This document shows positions 8,478 through 16,728 of a stretch of DNA of 64,000 nt, piece after piece. Source of the DNA: Nesterenkonia xinjiangensis (lineage in GTDB: Bacteria; Actinomycetota; Actinomycetes; Actinomycetales; Micrococcaceae); assembly GCF_013410745.1 (NCBI RefSeq), contig NZ_JACCFY010000001.1, positions 124,001-188,000 of the forward strand, read 5' to 3'. A program made the translations under genes and the position numbers. Position 1 is the stretch's first letter. Each line of letters starts with the position of its first letter. The notes beneath the pieces were generated by a model. The model saw only the letters and a list, made by a program, of their open reading frames with translations, searched no databases and had not been told where the DNA came from.

Positions 8478-8496
8478 GGTCAGCACATACGGAAGT

Positions 8497-9192
8497 CTAT
8501 TGCACCTCGTGGGCGCTGGGCCCGTCGTCCAGCAAGACGGTGAAGCCACCGTCGTCCTCCACTGCGATCCGCAGATCGGTGAGGTCCTCCACCGCGCACG
8601 TGGGGCCGTGGGCAGCCGCGTGGGCGCCGACGCCCACGACGGGCATGCCTGCGGCGAGCCCTGCCTCCACGCCGGCTTGCGAGTCTTCGAAGACCACGCA
8701 CTCTCCCGGTGCCACACCGAGCCGCTCAGCCGCCTGGAGGAAGCCCTCAGGCGAGGGCTTGCTGGCGGTCACGTCCTCAGCGGTGATGCGGTGCTCCGGA
8801 ACGCGCAGCCCGGCGGCCTCCATCCGGGCGATGGCCAGGCGCGCGTCGGCCGAGGTCACCAGCGCGTGCGGCAGCTCCTGCAGCGCGTCCAAGAGCTCGG
8901 CCGCACCACCGATGGAGATTATTCCGCCGGTGTCAACGGATTCGGTGGCCAGCATCTGCTGGTTCTCGCGATGGTTCTCCTCCGCCGAGCGATCCGGAAG
9001 CAGGATCGCCATGGACTCGTGGCCCTGCCGCCCGTGGACGGTCCGCAGCACCGTGTCATGGTCCAGCCCGTGCTGGTCCGCCCAGCGCAGCCACAGCTTC
9101 TCCACGACCGCACGGGAATCCACGAGCGTCCCGTCCATGTCCAGCAGCGCGGCGCGGGCGGTGATGACGGGTGAGGGGCCGGGGGCAGCCAT
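8497..9192 (-). CDS. HAD-superfamily (subfamily IA) sugar-phosphatase-like protein
   Basis: A 231-residue HAD hydrolase. Motif I is ALLDMDGTLVDS, motif II the Ser/Thr in LVTSADAR, motif III the Lys in TASKPSPEGF, and motif IV CVVFEDSQAGVEAG. This layout matches the beta-phosphoglucomutase, YfbT and glycerol-3-phosphatase cluster that dephosphorylates small sugar phosphates. The start codon is preceded by CAGGAG. It appears co-transcribed with the downstream ASCH gene. Confidence 0.88.
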   Translation of the reverse strand: MAAPGPSPVITARAALLDMDGTLVDSRAVVEKLWLRWADQHGLDHDTVLRTVHGRQGHESMAILLPDRSAEENHRENQQMLATESVDTGGIISIGGAAELLDALQELPHALVTSADARLAIARMEAAGLRVPEHRITAEDVTASKPSPEGFLQAAERLGVAPGECVVFEDSQAGVEAGLAAGMPVVGVGAHAAAHGPTCAVEDLTDLRIAVEDDGGFTVLLDDGPSAHEVQ

Positions 9193-9323
9193 GGGTTCTC
9201 CTGGGGTCGAGCTGGTGAGGCGACAACGGCCATGTTCGTCACCACCCTATCCGTCTCATCCTCAGCGCGACTCCTCCCCGGCCCGCCGGCAGCAGCGCCG
9301 GTACCCCCAGGCACCTGTCGTGC

Positions 9324-9782
9324 TCAGCAGCGGACGTTCGGATTCGTGGGGGCGAAGATCCCGTCCGGGTTGCCCTGCCAGACCCATACGTGCAGGGTGT
9401 GGAACGGCGGTCCGCCATGGGGGTGCGGTGGATCGAACGCGGTGCCGAACAGTTCCGCCTCCTCGTCCCAGGTGGCGTACTCCACCGCCACCAGTTTGTT
9501 CCTCCCGTTCGGCAGGGGGGCGTAGACGAGGATCTCCGGGTTCAGCGGGTCGAGGTCCTCGGCGGTGGCGGCCACTCCGCGCTGATAGTGATACCCCATG
9601 TTCGGCACGCAGTCAGATACCTGCGCGTAGCCGGCGTCCATCGCGGTCCCCAGGTCGTGGTATGCGGCTGTCGCTGATCGGACCTGAGCCAGGTCCGCCT
9701 GTCCGGTCGCATCCGCCGGGCCGACGGTCGCCGCCGCCAGCAGGGCGGCGGATCCCAGCGCCATCGCTAGTCGTCGTCTCAT
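9324..9782 (-). CDS. Secreted protein of unknown function, His/Trp-rich C-terminus
   Basis: The start is ATG 9782, preceded by AAAGGA; an in-frame ATG at 9821 lacks a site and would spoil the signal. It gives 152 residues with a clear Sec signal (MRRRLAMALGSAALLAAA...ADA, predicted cleavage near residue 26). The mature part has two cysteines (CVPNMGYHY and the C-terminal NPNVRC), which could form a disulfide. A His-rich stretch, DPPHPHGGPPFHTLHVWVWQ, resembles a metal-binding or substrate pocket. I recognise the pattern as a recurrent uncharacterised actinobacterial family but cannot name a function. It lies 53 bp downstream of the flavin oxidase. Confidence 0.8.
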   Translation of the reverse strand: MRRRLAMALGSAALLAAATVGPADATGQADLAQVRSATAAYHDLGTAMDAGYAQVSDCVPNMGYHYQRGVAATAEDLDPLNPEILVYAPLPNGRNKLVAVEYATWDEEAELFGTAFDPPHPHGGPPFHTLHVWVWQGNPDGIFAPTNPNVRC

Positions 9783-9834
9783 GATCGTGTTCCTTTCCAC
9801 TCGTGACGGTGTCTCCCTCACGGGTCCTCCTGCC

Positions 9835-11247
9835 TCAGCCCGGGCCCGCGAGCGGGATCCCGTGGCGAAACAGGTCGTGCGGGTCGAATCGACGTTTCGC
9901 AGCTCGTAGGCGATCGAGCGTGTCGGCGTCGAACGCGTGGCGAGAGGCCTGGACCCGTTCGTGCCCCTCGACGAAGTTCAGGTATCCGGGCAGCGGGGCG
10001 AGGAGCTCTTTGAGCCGCCGCCAGATCGTGGCGATACGGTGCTCCAGGTCCGTGTCCGCCACAGGATCGGTGATCAGCCCCACCAGTTCGAGCATCCGGT
10101 CGCCGTCCCGGGCACCGAAGCTGACCTCCGGATTGTCGCGCCGGATCGCGCCTCCGGCGTGCCGGGCCTCCGCGAAGAGGATCGGTGAGGGACCTTCGCC
10201 CCCGCAGACGGCCTCGACCATGGCATCCAGCACGATGCGGTCGAGCCGACTGAGCCAACGCCCGCTGGAGGCCGCCGGCAGCGGATCGACCGGGTCCATC
10301 GAGATCTCGGCCGCACGGGCAAAGGGGATGCTCGTCCAGGTGTCCATGAGAGGCGGCTTCCACGCACGCCAGGTGTCCAGCTGTCGCGGCCCCGCGTCAG
10401 CATCCGACCCAGGTGCTCCAGCCCAGCAGCCGCGCACGATCACGAAGGTCTGCCCCTGAAGAGGCGGCGGCACGATGTCCAGAGCGGGGAACGCGGTGAT
10501 GTTGAACGCACTGGTCAGTTCGGCAGGCGCCTGTCCTGACCAGTCGAGGTAGCGGTCGAACACCTCGCCGGCGGCGTCAAGCGGATAGAAGAGGTTCCCG
10601 GCGTACACCTCCTCCACTGGCACCAGCGCGGTCGTCATCTCCACGACGACGCCGAGGCCGCTGCCCGCAGTCCCGCACATCGCCCAGAACAGCTCGGGCT
10701 CCTCCGCGGGCGAGGTGGTGACGATCCGGCCGTCGGCGAGGACCACACGCATCGACCGGACGGCGTCCACGGCGAGACCATGCTTGCGCGCGAGCCAGCC
10801 GAAGCCGCCACCGAGGCTGTACCCCACGGTGCCGACATGCGGGGCGGATCCCAGCAGGGGTGCCAGGCCCTGCCGCTGCGCATCCGCGAGCACCGGATTC
10901 CACGTGGTCCCCCCGCCGACCGTCGCGGTCTGCGTCTGAGGATCGACGGAGACCTGATCGAGGCCACCCGTGACGATGAGCAGGGTGCGCTCGTCGGCGG
11001 GCACGGTGACGCTGTGCCCGGTGTTCTGCACCGCCACAGTGAGATCGTGGTCGGCGGCATAGCGCACGGCATGCACGACGTCGCCTTCTGAGGTCGCGCC
11101 GACCAGGACCGCCGGACGCTGGGTCCAGGCGACGTTCCACCCGGAACACGCCTCGAGGTATTCCGTCCCGTCAGTCGGCAGCCGGACGACGCCCCGGCAG
11201 GACGCGGCGAGATGCTCGACGTCTCTGACAAAAGAATGGATGGTCAT
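9835..11247 (-). CDS. FAD-linked oxidase (berberine-bridge/PCMH type)
   Basis: A 470-residue protein when started at ATG 11247 (the open frame extends upstream but homology begins here). The N-terminal FAD-binding PCMH domain contains RPAVLVGATSEGDV, the likely FAD-attachment His in QNTGHSV, and the pyrophosphate loop HVGTVGYSLGGGFGWLARKHGL. The C-terminal BBE segment is YLNFVEGHERV followed by LRAAKRRFDPHDLFRHG. Only a His attachment site is evident, so monocovalent FAD is likely. The substrate is unknown. It is transcribed away from the LuxR regulator at 11421, which may control it. Confidence 0.9.
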   Translation of the reverse strand: MTIHSFVRDVEHLAASCRGVVRLPTDGTEYLEACSGWNVAWTQRPAVLVGATSEGDVVHAVRYAADHDLTVAVQNTGHSVTVPADERTLLIVTGGLDQVSVDPQTQTATVGGGTTWNPVLADAQRQGLAPLLGSAPHVGTVGYSLGGGFGWLARKHGLAVDAVRSMRVVLADGRIVTTSPAEEPELFWAMCGTAGSGLGVVVEMTTALVPVEEVYAGNLFYPLDAAGEVFDRYLDWSGQAPAELTSAFNITAFPALDIVPPPLQGQTFVIVRGCWAGAPGSDADAGPRQLDTWRAWKPPLMDTWTSIPFARAAEISMDPVDPLPAASSGRWLSRLDRIVLDAMVEAVCGGEGPSPILFAEARHAGGAIRRDNPEVSFGARDGDRMLELVGLITDPVADTDLEHRIATIWRRLKELLAPLPGYLNFVEGHERVQASRHAFDADTLDRLRAAKRRFDPHDLFRHGIPLAGPG

Positions 11248-11420
11248 GGCGGTCCCCTGACAGTTCGGCGGAGATGTCGTGCCCCGAGCGGTGGAGGGAT
11301 CCGCTGGCTCGCGGCACCTCAAGCATGGGCTCACTCCGCCCCGAGGACCATCCCCGGCCAGGAGGCGTTCTGACGGACCACACCCCCTCATCTGAGGGAT
11401 GTTCTTGAGGGGCACCATCA

Positions 11421-12599
11421 GTGCTTGACAGCACACTCCCGCAGGATCACACTCAGGCCATGGTGCTCCTCGACACCACTCCCACCACCGCCGTCCCTCG
11501 CGGAAGGCACCGGGACAGCGCCGCCAGGCGGGTCCGGGAGGTCTGTTGCGACGCGCCGAGCACGGCGGAGCTCATCAAGGGCCTGCGCACACCGCTCCAT
11601 GACGCCCTGGGGATGTCGGGGATGCTGCTGAGCGCGACCGACCCGGACACGCTCGTCCTCTCCACCGCAGCCGTCATCGAGAACCTGCCCGAGGCGATGT
11701 GTGCACCGTGGATGCACAATGAGTTCCTTGAGGCGGACTTCAACAAGTTCGCGGACCTGCACCGCAGCGCCGCCAAGGCCACGACCCTGCACCGCGTCAC
11801 TCAGGGCAACCCCGAGCTGAGCCCTCGCCACAGGGACCTCAACGGTCCCATGGGCTTCGGCGCCGAGCTGCGCACCACGTTCTCCCGGCGCGGGGTCTGC
11901 TGGGGCGTGGGCAATTTCCTTCGGGAGCGCCGGGAAGAGGACTTCGCACCAGAGGATCTGGCCTGGCTGGAGCGTCTGCGTCCGGTGATCGCCGCAGGGC
12001 TTCAACGCTGCACCGTTCTCGACCTGCGATCCGACGAAGTCGACTGCGCTCCCGGAGTCGTGACGCTCGACCCGCTAGGTCAGGTGGTCTCCATGAACGA
12101 CAGCGCGCCTCAACTTCTCGCTGAGCTCTGGGCGCACGCGATCGACGCCGGCCCTCAGACCAAGCTGCCGGGCGAGGCCTACATGATCGCCACGCTGACC
12201 CGCGCCCGGGCTCGGGGACATCCGAGGGCCGGGCCCCCGGTGACAAGGCTGCACGGTCGGTCCGGACGGTGGCTGACGATCCGAGGCGATCACACGCTGA
12301 CTCCGGATGGACGACTCTCTTGCATCGTCCTCGTCATCGAACCGTCACGGCCCACTGAGGTCATGCCCCTGGTGGTCGCAGCCTATGGCCTCACCGCGCG
12401 CGAGCAGGAGGTGCTCGCCGAGCTGTCGAACGGCCGGCCCACCGGCGAGATCGCCACGCGGCTCTTCATCTCTGAGCATACGGTGCGCGATCACATCAGG
12501 TCTGTGCTCTCCAAGACCGGCACCGCCTCACGCGGGGAGCTGCTGAGCCTGCTGTTCCACCATCATGCTGCCCCGGCCACGCAGTTCACCCACGCCTGA
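11421..12599 (+). CDS. LuxR-family transcriptional regulator
   Basis: A 392-residue protein from GTG 11421 (TTGAGGGG lies upstream; ATG 11460 is the alternative). The C-terminal LuxR helix-turn-helix is clear: YGLTAREQEVLAELSNGRP, GEIATRLFISEHTVRDHI and SVLSKTGTASR. The long N-terminal part shows no receiver aspartate pattern and no transmembrane segments; its GAF-like character (SRRGVCWGVGNFLRE) suggests a small-ligand sensor. It is divergent from the flavin oxidase across a 173 bp gap and probably regulates it. Confidence 0.88.
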   Translation: MLDSTLPQDHTQAMVLLDTTPTTAVPRGRHRDSAARRVREVCCDAPSTAELIKGLRTPLHDALGMSGMLLSATDPDTLVLSTAAVIENLPEAMCAPWMHNEFLEADFNKFADLHRSAAKATTLHRVTQGNPELSPRHRDLNGPMGFGAELRTTFSRRGVCWGVGNFLRERREEDFAPEDLAWLERLRPVIAAGLQRCTVLDLRSDEVDCAPGVVTLDPLGQVVSMNDSAPQLLAELWAHAIDAGPQTKLPGEAYMIATLTRARARGHPRAGPPVTRLHGRSGRWLTIRGDHTLTPDGRLSCIVLVIEPSRPTEVMPLVVAAYGLTAREQEVLAELSNGRPTGEIATRLFISEHTVRDHIRSVLSKTGTASRGELLSLLFHHHAAPATQFTHA

Positions 12600-12704
12600 C
12601 TCGATGAGATCTGCCCGGACCAGGGACGCACGCTGTGGAGCGGAAGTTTCACGACGGGAAGGTGTGCCCGACGAAGCCATCACGTGGCCGGTGGCGTCCG
12701 GAGC

Positions 12705-13463
12705 TCAGGAGTCCAGCATCCGGGCTCGGAGCACGTCGAACTCGCACCCCGGCGCGTCCGGATCGAAGCCGTGCTCGGTCAGCCAGCGCGACGCCGTCAG
12801 GCTCCGCAGAGACCACCAGGCGCGGATCACCTCGCGATCCACATCGGCGGTGCCGTAGCCGGCGAGCAGGTCGTCCAGCCGTTCCTCGTGTCCGAGCGTC
12901 AGGATGGCGAGGTCGAACATGGCATCGCCGGGGGCGGCCTCGGACCAGTCGATGACGCCGGTGACTTCATCGCCGTCGACGAACACGTGGTCGAGCTGAA
13001 GATCACCGTGGATGAACACCGGCTTCCGCGGTCTCAGAGCGGGCTCTGCGATCTCGCGGTTGCGCCGGACCACCTCGGCCGGCAGCACGCCGTTGTCCAG
13101 CAGCCACGCACATTCCCGGTCTAGCCGGTCCGCCACATCGTCGAGCCTGCGACCCGGCCACGGCGGCAGCGGCGCCTCGTGCAGTCGGCGAACGGCGGCG
13201 CCCGCCGCAGACCACGCCGCCTGCGAGGCAGGCGACGGTTCACCGAGGACGCCGAGAGCAGCGCCCGGCACAGCGGCGATGGCGAGCACCGGAGGCTCAT
13301 GCCAGAGGACCTGCGGGGTGGGGATCGGTGCCATCGCCATCGCGCGGATCTCGACGTCGGTGTGCTCCGGGTCGCCGTCGACCTTCAGGTAGACGTCTCC
13401 GACGCGCAGCGTGGCGCGTTCGTTGTGGGAGACGACGACTTCGACCTCGTCCATGCCGGCCAT
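12705..13463 (-). CDS. Aminoglycoside phosphotransferase-family small-molecule kinase
   Basis: A 252-residue protein from ATG 13463 (ATG 13454 also possible; neither has a strong ribosome site). It shows the APH/choline kinase signature: catalytic loop FIHGDLQLDHVFVDG and metal site TGVIDWSEAAPGDAMFDLA. The usual Asn of HGDxxxxN is His here, as in some uncharacterised actinobacterial members. The short N-lobe contains RVGDVYLKV. The family includes resistance enzymes and metabolic kinases; no drug specificity can be read from the sequence. Confidence 0.85.
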   Translation of the reverse strand: MAGMDEVEVVVSHNERATLRVGDVYLKVDGDPEHTDVEIRAMAMAPIPTPQVLWHEPPVLAIAAVPGAALGVLGEPSPASQAAWSAAGAAVRRLHEAPLPPWPGRRLDDVADRLDRECAWLLDNGVLPAEVVRRNREIAEPALRPRKPVFIHGDLQLDHVFVDGDEVTGVIDWSEAAPGDAMFDLAILTLGHEERLDDLLAGYGTADVDREVIRAWWSLRSLTASRWLTEHGFDPDAPGCEFDVLRARMLDS

Positions 13464-13498
13464 TCTTGCAGAGGACGATGACTCCGCGCCGGACATGC

Positions 13499-13534
13499 GG
13501 AAGCCCCGGCGGGGTGATCCTCGCCGGGGCTTCC
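13499..13534. terminator. Hairpin terminator-like inverted repeat
   Basis: GGAAGCCCCGGC pairs perfectly with GCCGGGGCTTCC across a 12-base loop. It sits just beyond the tRNA-Pro 3'-end copy at 13543, in the place where the terminator of the ancestral tRNA-Pro would lie. There is no U-run. Confidence 0.6.
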
Positions 13535-13542
13535 GTGAACCA

Positions 13543-13573
13543 TCGGGATGACAGGATGTGAACCTTCGAGCCC
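13543..13573 (-). repeat. attL-like copy of the tRNA-Pro 3' end
   Basis: These 31 bases match the 3' end of the intact tRNA-Pro at 23383-23413 at 28 positions, in the same orientation, covering the acceptor and T-arm. The three differences fall in the T-arm and beyond. This is the arrangement left when an element integrates at the 3' end of a tRNA gene and reconstitutes the tRNA at the other side. Confidence 0.7.
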
Positions 13574-13713
13574 TTGGCGGATCCGGCTCATTTCCGGTCT
13601 CCGCCGAGTGTCTCGGGAACTCGCGGATTCCCTTGTGTTGACAGGGAACCGGGCGGTTCAGCGACTGTGCGGCCGGTTCCTCGGCAAGGGCTTTGCTCGG
13701 ACTGGCTGCGCCT

Positions 13714-14313
13714 TCACAAGGGGCGCGCACCGCGCAGAAACTGTTCGGCTGCTTTGTCCACGAGCCCGTCGAGCAGTTCTCGTTTCACCATGTCGCCGTT
13801 CATCAGCGTGGCGATGCCCTGCATAGTGGCGAAAAGCACGATGCCGATCTGCTCGGGATCTCCAGCAGCGAGTTCGCCTGCTTCCTGGCCCTGCGTGATC
13901 AACTCATCCATCAAGGTGAAGGCCGGGATCGCGGCCGCTATGACGTGATCGGCGCCCGACCGATGTTTGCTGGTGAACATCAGCTCCAACAGCGCCGCGT
14001 TGTCGGTAGCGAAGCGGATGTAAGCCGCCACGGTGGCCCTTAGACGGAATCCGAAGCCCTCTTCCGCGTCAGGACTGGCCGCGCGCAGCTGCGCGTCCAG
14101 ACGTTCGAAGCCCGTCACGGCAAGGGCATCGAGCAGGGCCTGTCGGTCAGGGAAGTGGCGGCGCGGCGCGGCATGGCTCACGCCGACTTCCCGGGCCAGC
14201 TCACGCAGGGACAGCTGATCGACCCCCTGCTCGCGCACGGTGCGTTCTGCAGCAACGAGCAAAGCCACATGAAGTCGCCCGTGATGGTAGGCCCGCTCGT
14301 TCGTCTCAGTCAC
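13714..14313 (-). CDS. TetR/AcrR-family transcriptional repressor
   Basis: A 199-residue protein from GTG 14313. The N-terminal helix-turn-helix region is ERTVREQGVDQLSLRELA followed by EVGVSHAAPRRHFPDRQALLDAL. The C-terminal part (FRLRATVAAYIRFATDNAALLELMF) resembles the WHG-type TetR ligand domain. A -10 element TAGAAT (14320-14325) ends 6 bp before the GTG, so the mRNA may be leaderless. It is divergent from the SDR gene, with an inverted repeat between them; it very likely represses that gene and itself. Confidence 0.92.
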   Translation of the reverse strand: MTETNERAYHHGRLHVALLVAAERTVREQGVDQLSLRELAREVGVSHAAPRRHFPDRQALLDALAVTGFERLDAQLRAASPDAEEGFGFRLRATVAAYIRFATDNAALLELMFTSKHRSGADHVIAAAIPAFTLMDELITQGQEAGELAAGDPEQIGIVLFATMQGIATLMNGDMVKRELLDGLVDKAAEQFLRGARPL

Positions 14314-14338
14314 ACCCCAATTCTAAGCGATGTTGGCA

Positions 14339-14367
14339 TTGACAACGTAGTAGGCACTGACTACATT
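14339..14367 (+). promoter_or_regulatory. Promoter of the SDR gene, leaderless arrangement
   Basis: TTGACA (14339-14344), a 17 bp spacer and TACATT (14362-14367). The ATG at 14374 is where transcription would be expected to start, so no ribosome site is needed. Confidence 0.6.
14347..14364. promoter_or_regulatory. Candidate TetR operator
   Basis: GTAGT-N8-ACTAC is an 18 bp inverted repeat in the spacer of the SDR promoter and just upstream of the divergent tetR promoter. Binding would block both genes. Confidence 0.55.
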
Positions 14368-14373
14368 TAATCC

Positions 14374-15270
14374 ATGACTCCCTTTTCTCTCGCTGACATC
14401 CCTCCCATGACAGGCCGCACCGCGGTCGTCACTGGCGCGAACAGCGGGCTCGGCCGCGCCACTGCCCGCGTACTTGCAGCTAAGGGAGCACGGGTCGTGG
14501 TAGCTGTGCGAGACCTTGCCAAAGGCCGCGAGGCGGTCGCGACGATGAACGGCGCCCTCGACGTTCATCGCCTCGACCTCGCCGACCTCGCTTCGGTCCG
14601 CACGTTCGCCGAGGACCTCGACGGGCCCATCGACCTGCTCATCAACAACGCGGGCCTGATGGCCCCGCCGCTCGGGCGCACCGCGGACGGGTTCGAGGTG
14701 CAGTTCGGGACCAACCACCTCGGGCACTTCGCGCTCACCAACCTACTCCTGCCGAGAATCAGTGAGCGAGTAGTCACTGTCTCCTCCAACGGCCACCGGG
14801 CAGGCTCGATCGACTTCGAGGATCTCAACTGGGAACACCGACCGTACCGCGCGGCGAGTGCATACGGGCAGTCCAAACTGGCCAACCTGCTGTTCACCGC
14901 GGAACTGCAACGCCGACTCACAGAGGTAGGCTCACCAGTGCTCGCCACCGCCGCGCACCCTGGCATGGCGTCCACGAACTTGCTGCGCCCGCCTGGCAAG
15001 CGGCCCAGGCTCGAGGCGATCCAACGACGGATCGCCCACCTGCTAGCCCAGAGCGACGACAACGGTGCGCTGCCTTCTCTCAACGCTGCCGTGGCGGACA
15101 TTCCGGGCAACAGCTACGTAGGCCCGAGCGGGTTCCTCCAAGGTCGCGGCGCGCCGAAACTGGTCACCCGCTCTCGCAAGGCCCGCGACGGCGACCTCGC
15201 ACGCCGCCTATGGACAGCCTCCGAGCAGCTCACCGGCGTTGCGTTCTCCCTCACGAACGCCACCCGGTGA
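14374..15270 (+). CDS. Short-chain dehydrogenase/reductase (SDR), retinol-dehydrogenase-like
   Basis: A 298-residue NAD(P)-dependent oxidoreductase. Rossmann motif TGANSGLG is near residue 20, followed by INNAGLM, the catalytic Ser in VTVSSNGH, and YGQSK for Tyr and Lys. The long C-terminal segment with LEDLNW-like and [10 protein letters not shown] motifs is typical of the retinol dehydrogenase/WW-oxidoreductase branch. The substrate is unknown. It is controlled by the divergent TetR gene. Confidence 0.93.
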   Translation: MTPFSLADIPPMTGRTAVVTGANSGLGRATARVLAAKGARVVVAVRDLAKGREAVATMNGALDVHRLDLADLASVRTFAEDLDGPIDLLINNAGLMAPPLGRTADGFEVQFGTNHLGHFALTNLLLPRISERVVTVSSNGHRAGSIDFEDLNWEHRPYRAASAYGQSKLANLLFTAELQRRLTEVGSPVLATAAHPGMASTNLLRPPGKRPRLEAIQRRIAHLLAQSDDNGALPSLNAAVADIPGNSYVGPSGFLQGRGAPKLVTRSRKARDGDLARRLWTASEQLTGVAFSLTNATR

Positions 15271-15807
15271 CGAAGCGCTCATAAGTCCGCCGCTCGTCCC
15301 TCGGCTCGCCGACGTCTTCCGCGCATCCGGAACGCGGATGGGCTCCCTCGGCCGATCTGCAAGTCCTCTTCGAGCGAGATCCGGGCCGCACTCCGGTGAG
15401 GTCTTGCCCTCGGCTATGAAGGATGCCGTTCGCCCAGATTCCAGTGGCGCTGCGCCGACACCGGGTCAATGCTGTGTGGAACGACCTCGGCCGGCTGGAC
15501 CCGTCGATCAAGGCCCTCAGCGCGGTCGGCCTTCAGCGCCGCAGCGGCTCCCTCCGGGTCGCGCACCGATGACCACTGACGCCCTTGATTGGCTCAGCAC
15601 GCTGCGTCGTTCCCCGCCCGAGCCCCGCGTGACCCCGGTGACGATCATGTTCCGGTTGGTGAGGTCGATTCCGGCGAAGACGTCTTCGGCTGTGGAGCAG
15701 GAGGTACATCTCGCAACGATCGGATGCCGCTTCTGCGTGCCGTGGTCCGTCATGCCGCCAGCCTGGGAGCCGTGGAGCCGATGGGTATGACCGCCCGTTC
15801 CCGCTCT
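15271..15807. other. Gene-poor stretch with SDR remnant
   Basis: No intact gene is visible in these 537 bases. The only recognisable content is the minus-strand SDR fragment at 15517-15753. The remainder breaks into frames with no family signature and may be the decayed rest of that gene. Confidence 0.6.
15517..15753 (-). pseudogene. N-terminal remnant of a second SDR oxidoreductase
   Basis: A 78-residue open frame starts like an SDR: TAEDVFAGIDLTNRNMIV then TGVTRGSGGE, the damaged TGxxxGxG loop, then ASVVIGAR. After about residue 60 similarity stops and the frame ends, whereas SDRs are 250-320 residues. The downstream minus-strand sequence is disrupted in all frames. It follows the araC gene on the same strand, which suggests the regulator once controlled it. 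Confidence 0.65.
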
Positions 15808-16728
15808 TTAGACGAGCGTCGGACGGCGCCCGCGGACGCGAAAATTCTGAGGGGAGACCCCTACTTCGCGCTTGAAGGCGTTCGAGAAGGCGCTCTCGGA
15901 GCCGTAACCCAGTTGGTCGGCGAGGACCCCCACCGGCACGTCGAGGTTCCGCAGAGAACGCTGAGCGAGCATCATGCGCCATCGCGTGAGGTACGCGCGC
16001 GGCGGGAGTCCTGCTGCGGTGCGGAACCGCTCAGCGAACGACGTTCGCGACATATGCGCCGCGCGAGCGAGATCGGCCAGTGACCACCGGCTGCGCGGAT
16101 CTGAGTGGATCGCAGCGACGGCCGGCCGCAGCTGCTCGTCGGAGATCACGCGCAACCAACCGGGCGGCAGGTCCTCCGTTGGCGCTGGTGAGCGAAGGGC
16201 CTCGAGCAGCAGGAGCTGACTGTACTGTCGCAAGGCGAATGTCGAGCCCGCGGCGCCGCCCGTGGTCTCCTCCAGGAGGAACCGAAGGCTGCGCTGCACC
16301 CTCTGCGCCAGCGACGAGGCGCCCCGAAGGTGCATCACGGGAGGGAGGGATTCGGCAAGGACCACCTGGCCGGTCTCATCGAGATCGACGTGGCCGCCGA
16401 TCACGACCTCTGCTGGTGCGCCGTCGGTCGTCAGGTCTTCGGCGTATCCGACCGGCGGCGCGACCTCGCGTATCAACCCCGTCTGTCCCCCGCCCCGCAG
16501 CTCCAGCCAGGAGCGGCCGTAGAGTACCGCCACGTCACCAGATTCGAGATTCACGGCCACCGCGTCGTCGGTCCGGAGTGTGACGCGCCCCTGCACGACT
16601 CCGATGAGTTTCAGGCGGTCACAGGTTGTGGCGCGCGTCGTCCAACGCCCATCGACCGTCATCATCCCGGACAGGGTCGCGCGCACATCGACGAGGTTCA
16701 GGAGGTCTGAGAGATGATCGGACGACAC
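15808..16728 (-). CDS. AraC-family transcriptional regulator
   Basis: A 306-residue protein. The N-terminal cupin-like sensing domain (LIGVVQGRVTLRTDDAV, ESGDVAVLYG) is followed by two C-terminal helix-turn-helix units: WSLADLARAAHMSRTSFAERF and PVGVLADQLGYGSESAFSNAF, closing with GVSPQNFR. The ATG lies 31 bp inside the 3' end of gshB, so gst, gshB and araC form an overlapping unit. The AraC_binding_2-type sensor domain is common beside SDR genes. Confidence 0.92.
   Translation of the reverse strand: MSSDHLSDLLNLVDVRATLSGMMTVDGRWTTRATTCDRLKLIGVVQGRVTLRTDDAVAVNLESGDVAVLYGRSWLELRGGGQTGLIREVAPPVGYAEDLTTDGAPAEVVIGGHVDLDETGQVVLAESLPPVMHLRGASSLAQRVQRSLRFLLEETTGGAAGSTFALRQYSQLLLLEALRSPAPTEDLPPGWLRVISDEQLRPAVAAIHSDPRSRWSLADLARAAHMSRTSFAERFRTAAGLPPRAYLTRWRMMLAQRSLRNLDVPVGVLADQLGYGSESAFSNAFKREVGVSPQNFRVRGRRPTLV

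Noticed and set aside
12705-13463. Aminoglycoside resistance gene
   Set aside because: Only the broad APH/kinase fold is supported; the catalytic loop is a variant and no resistance subfamily can be named.
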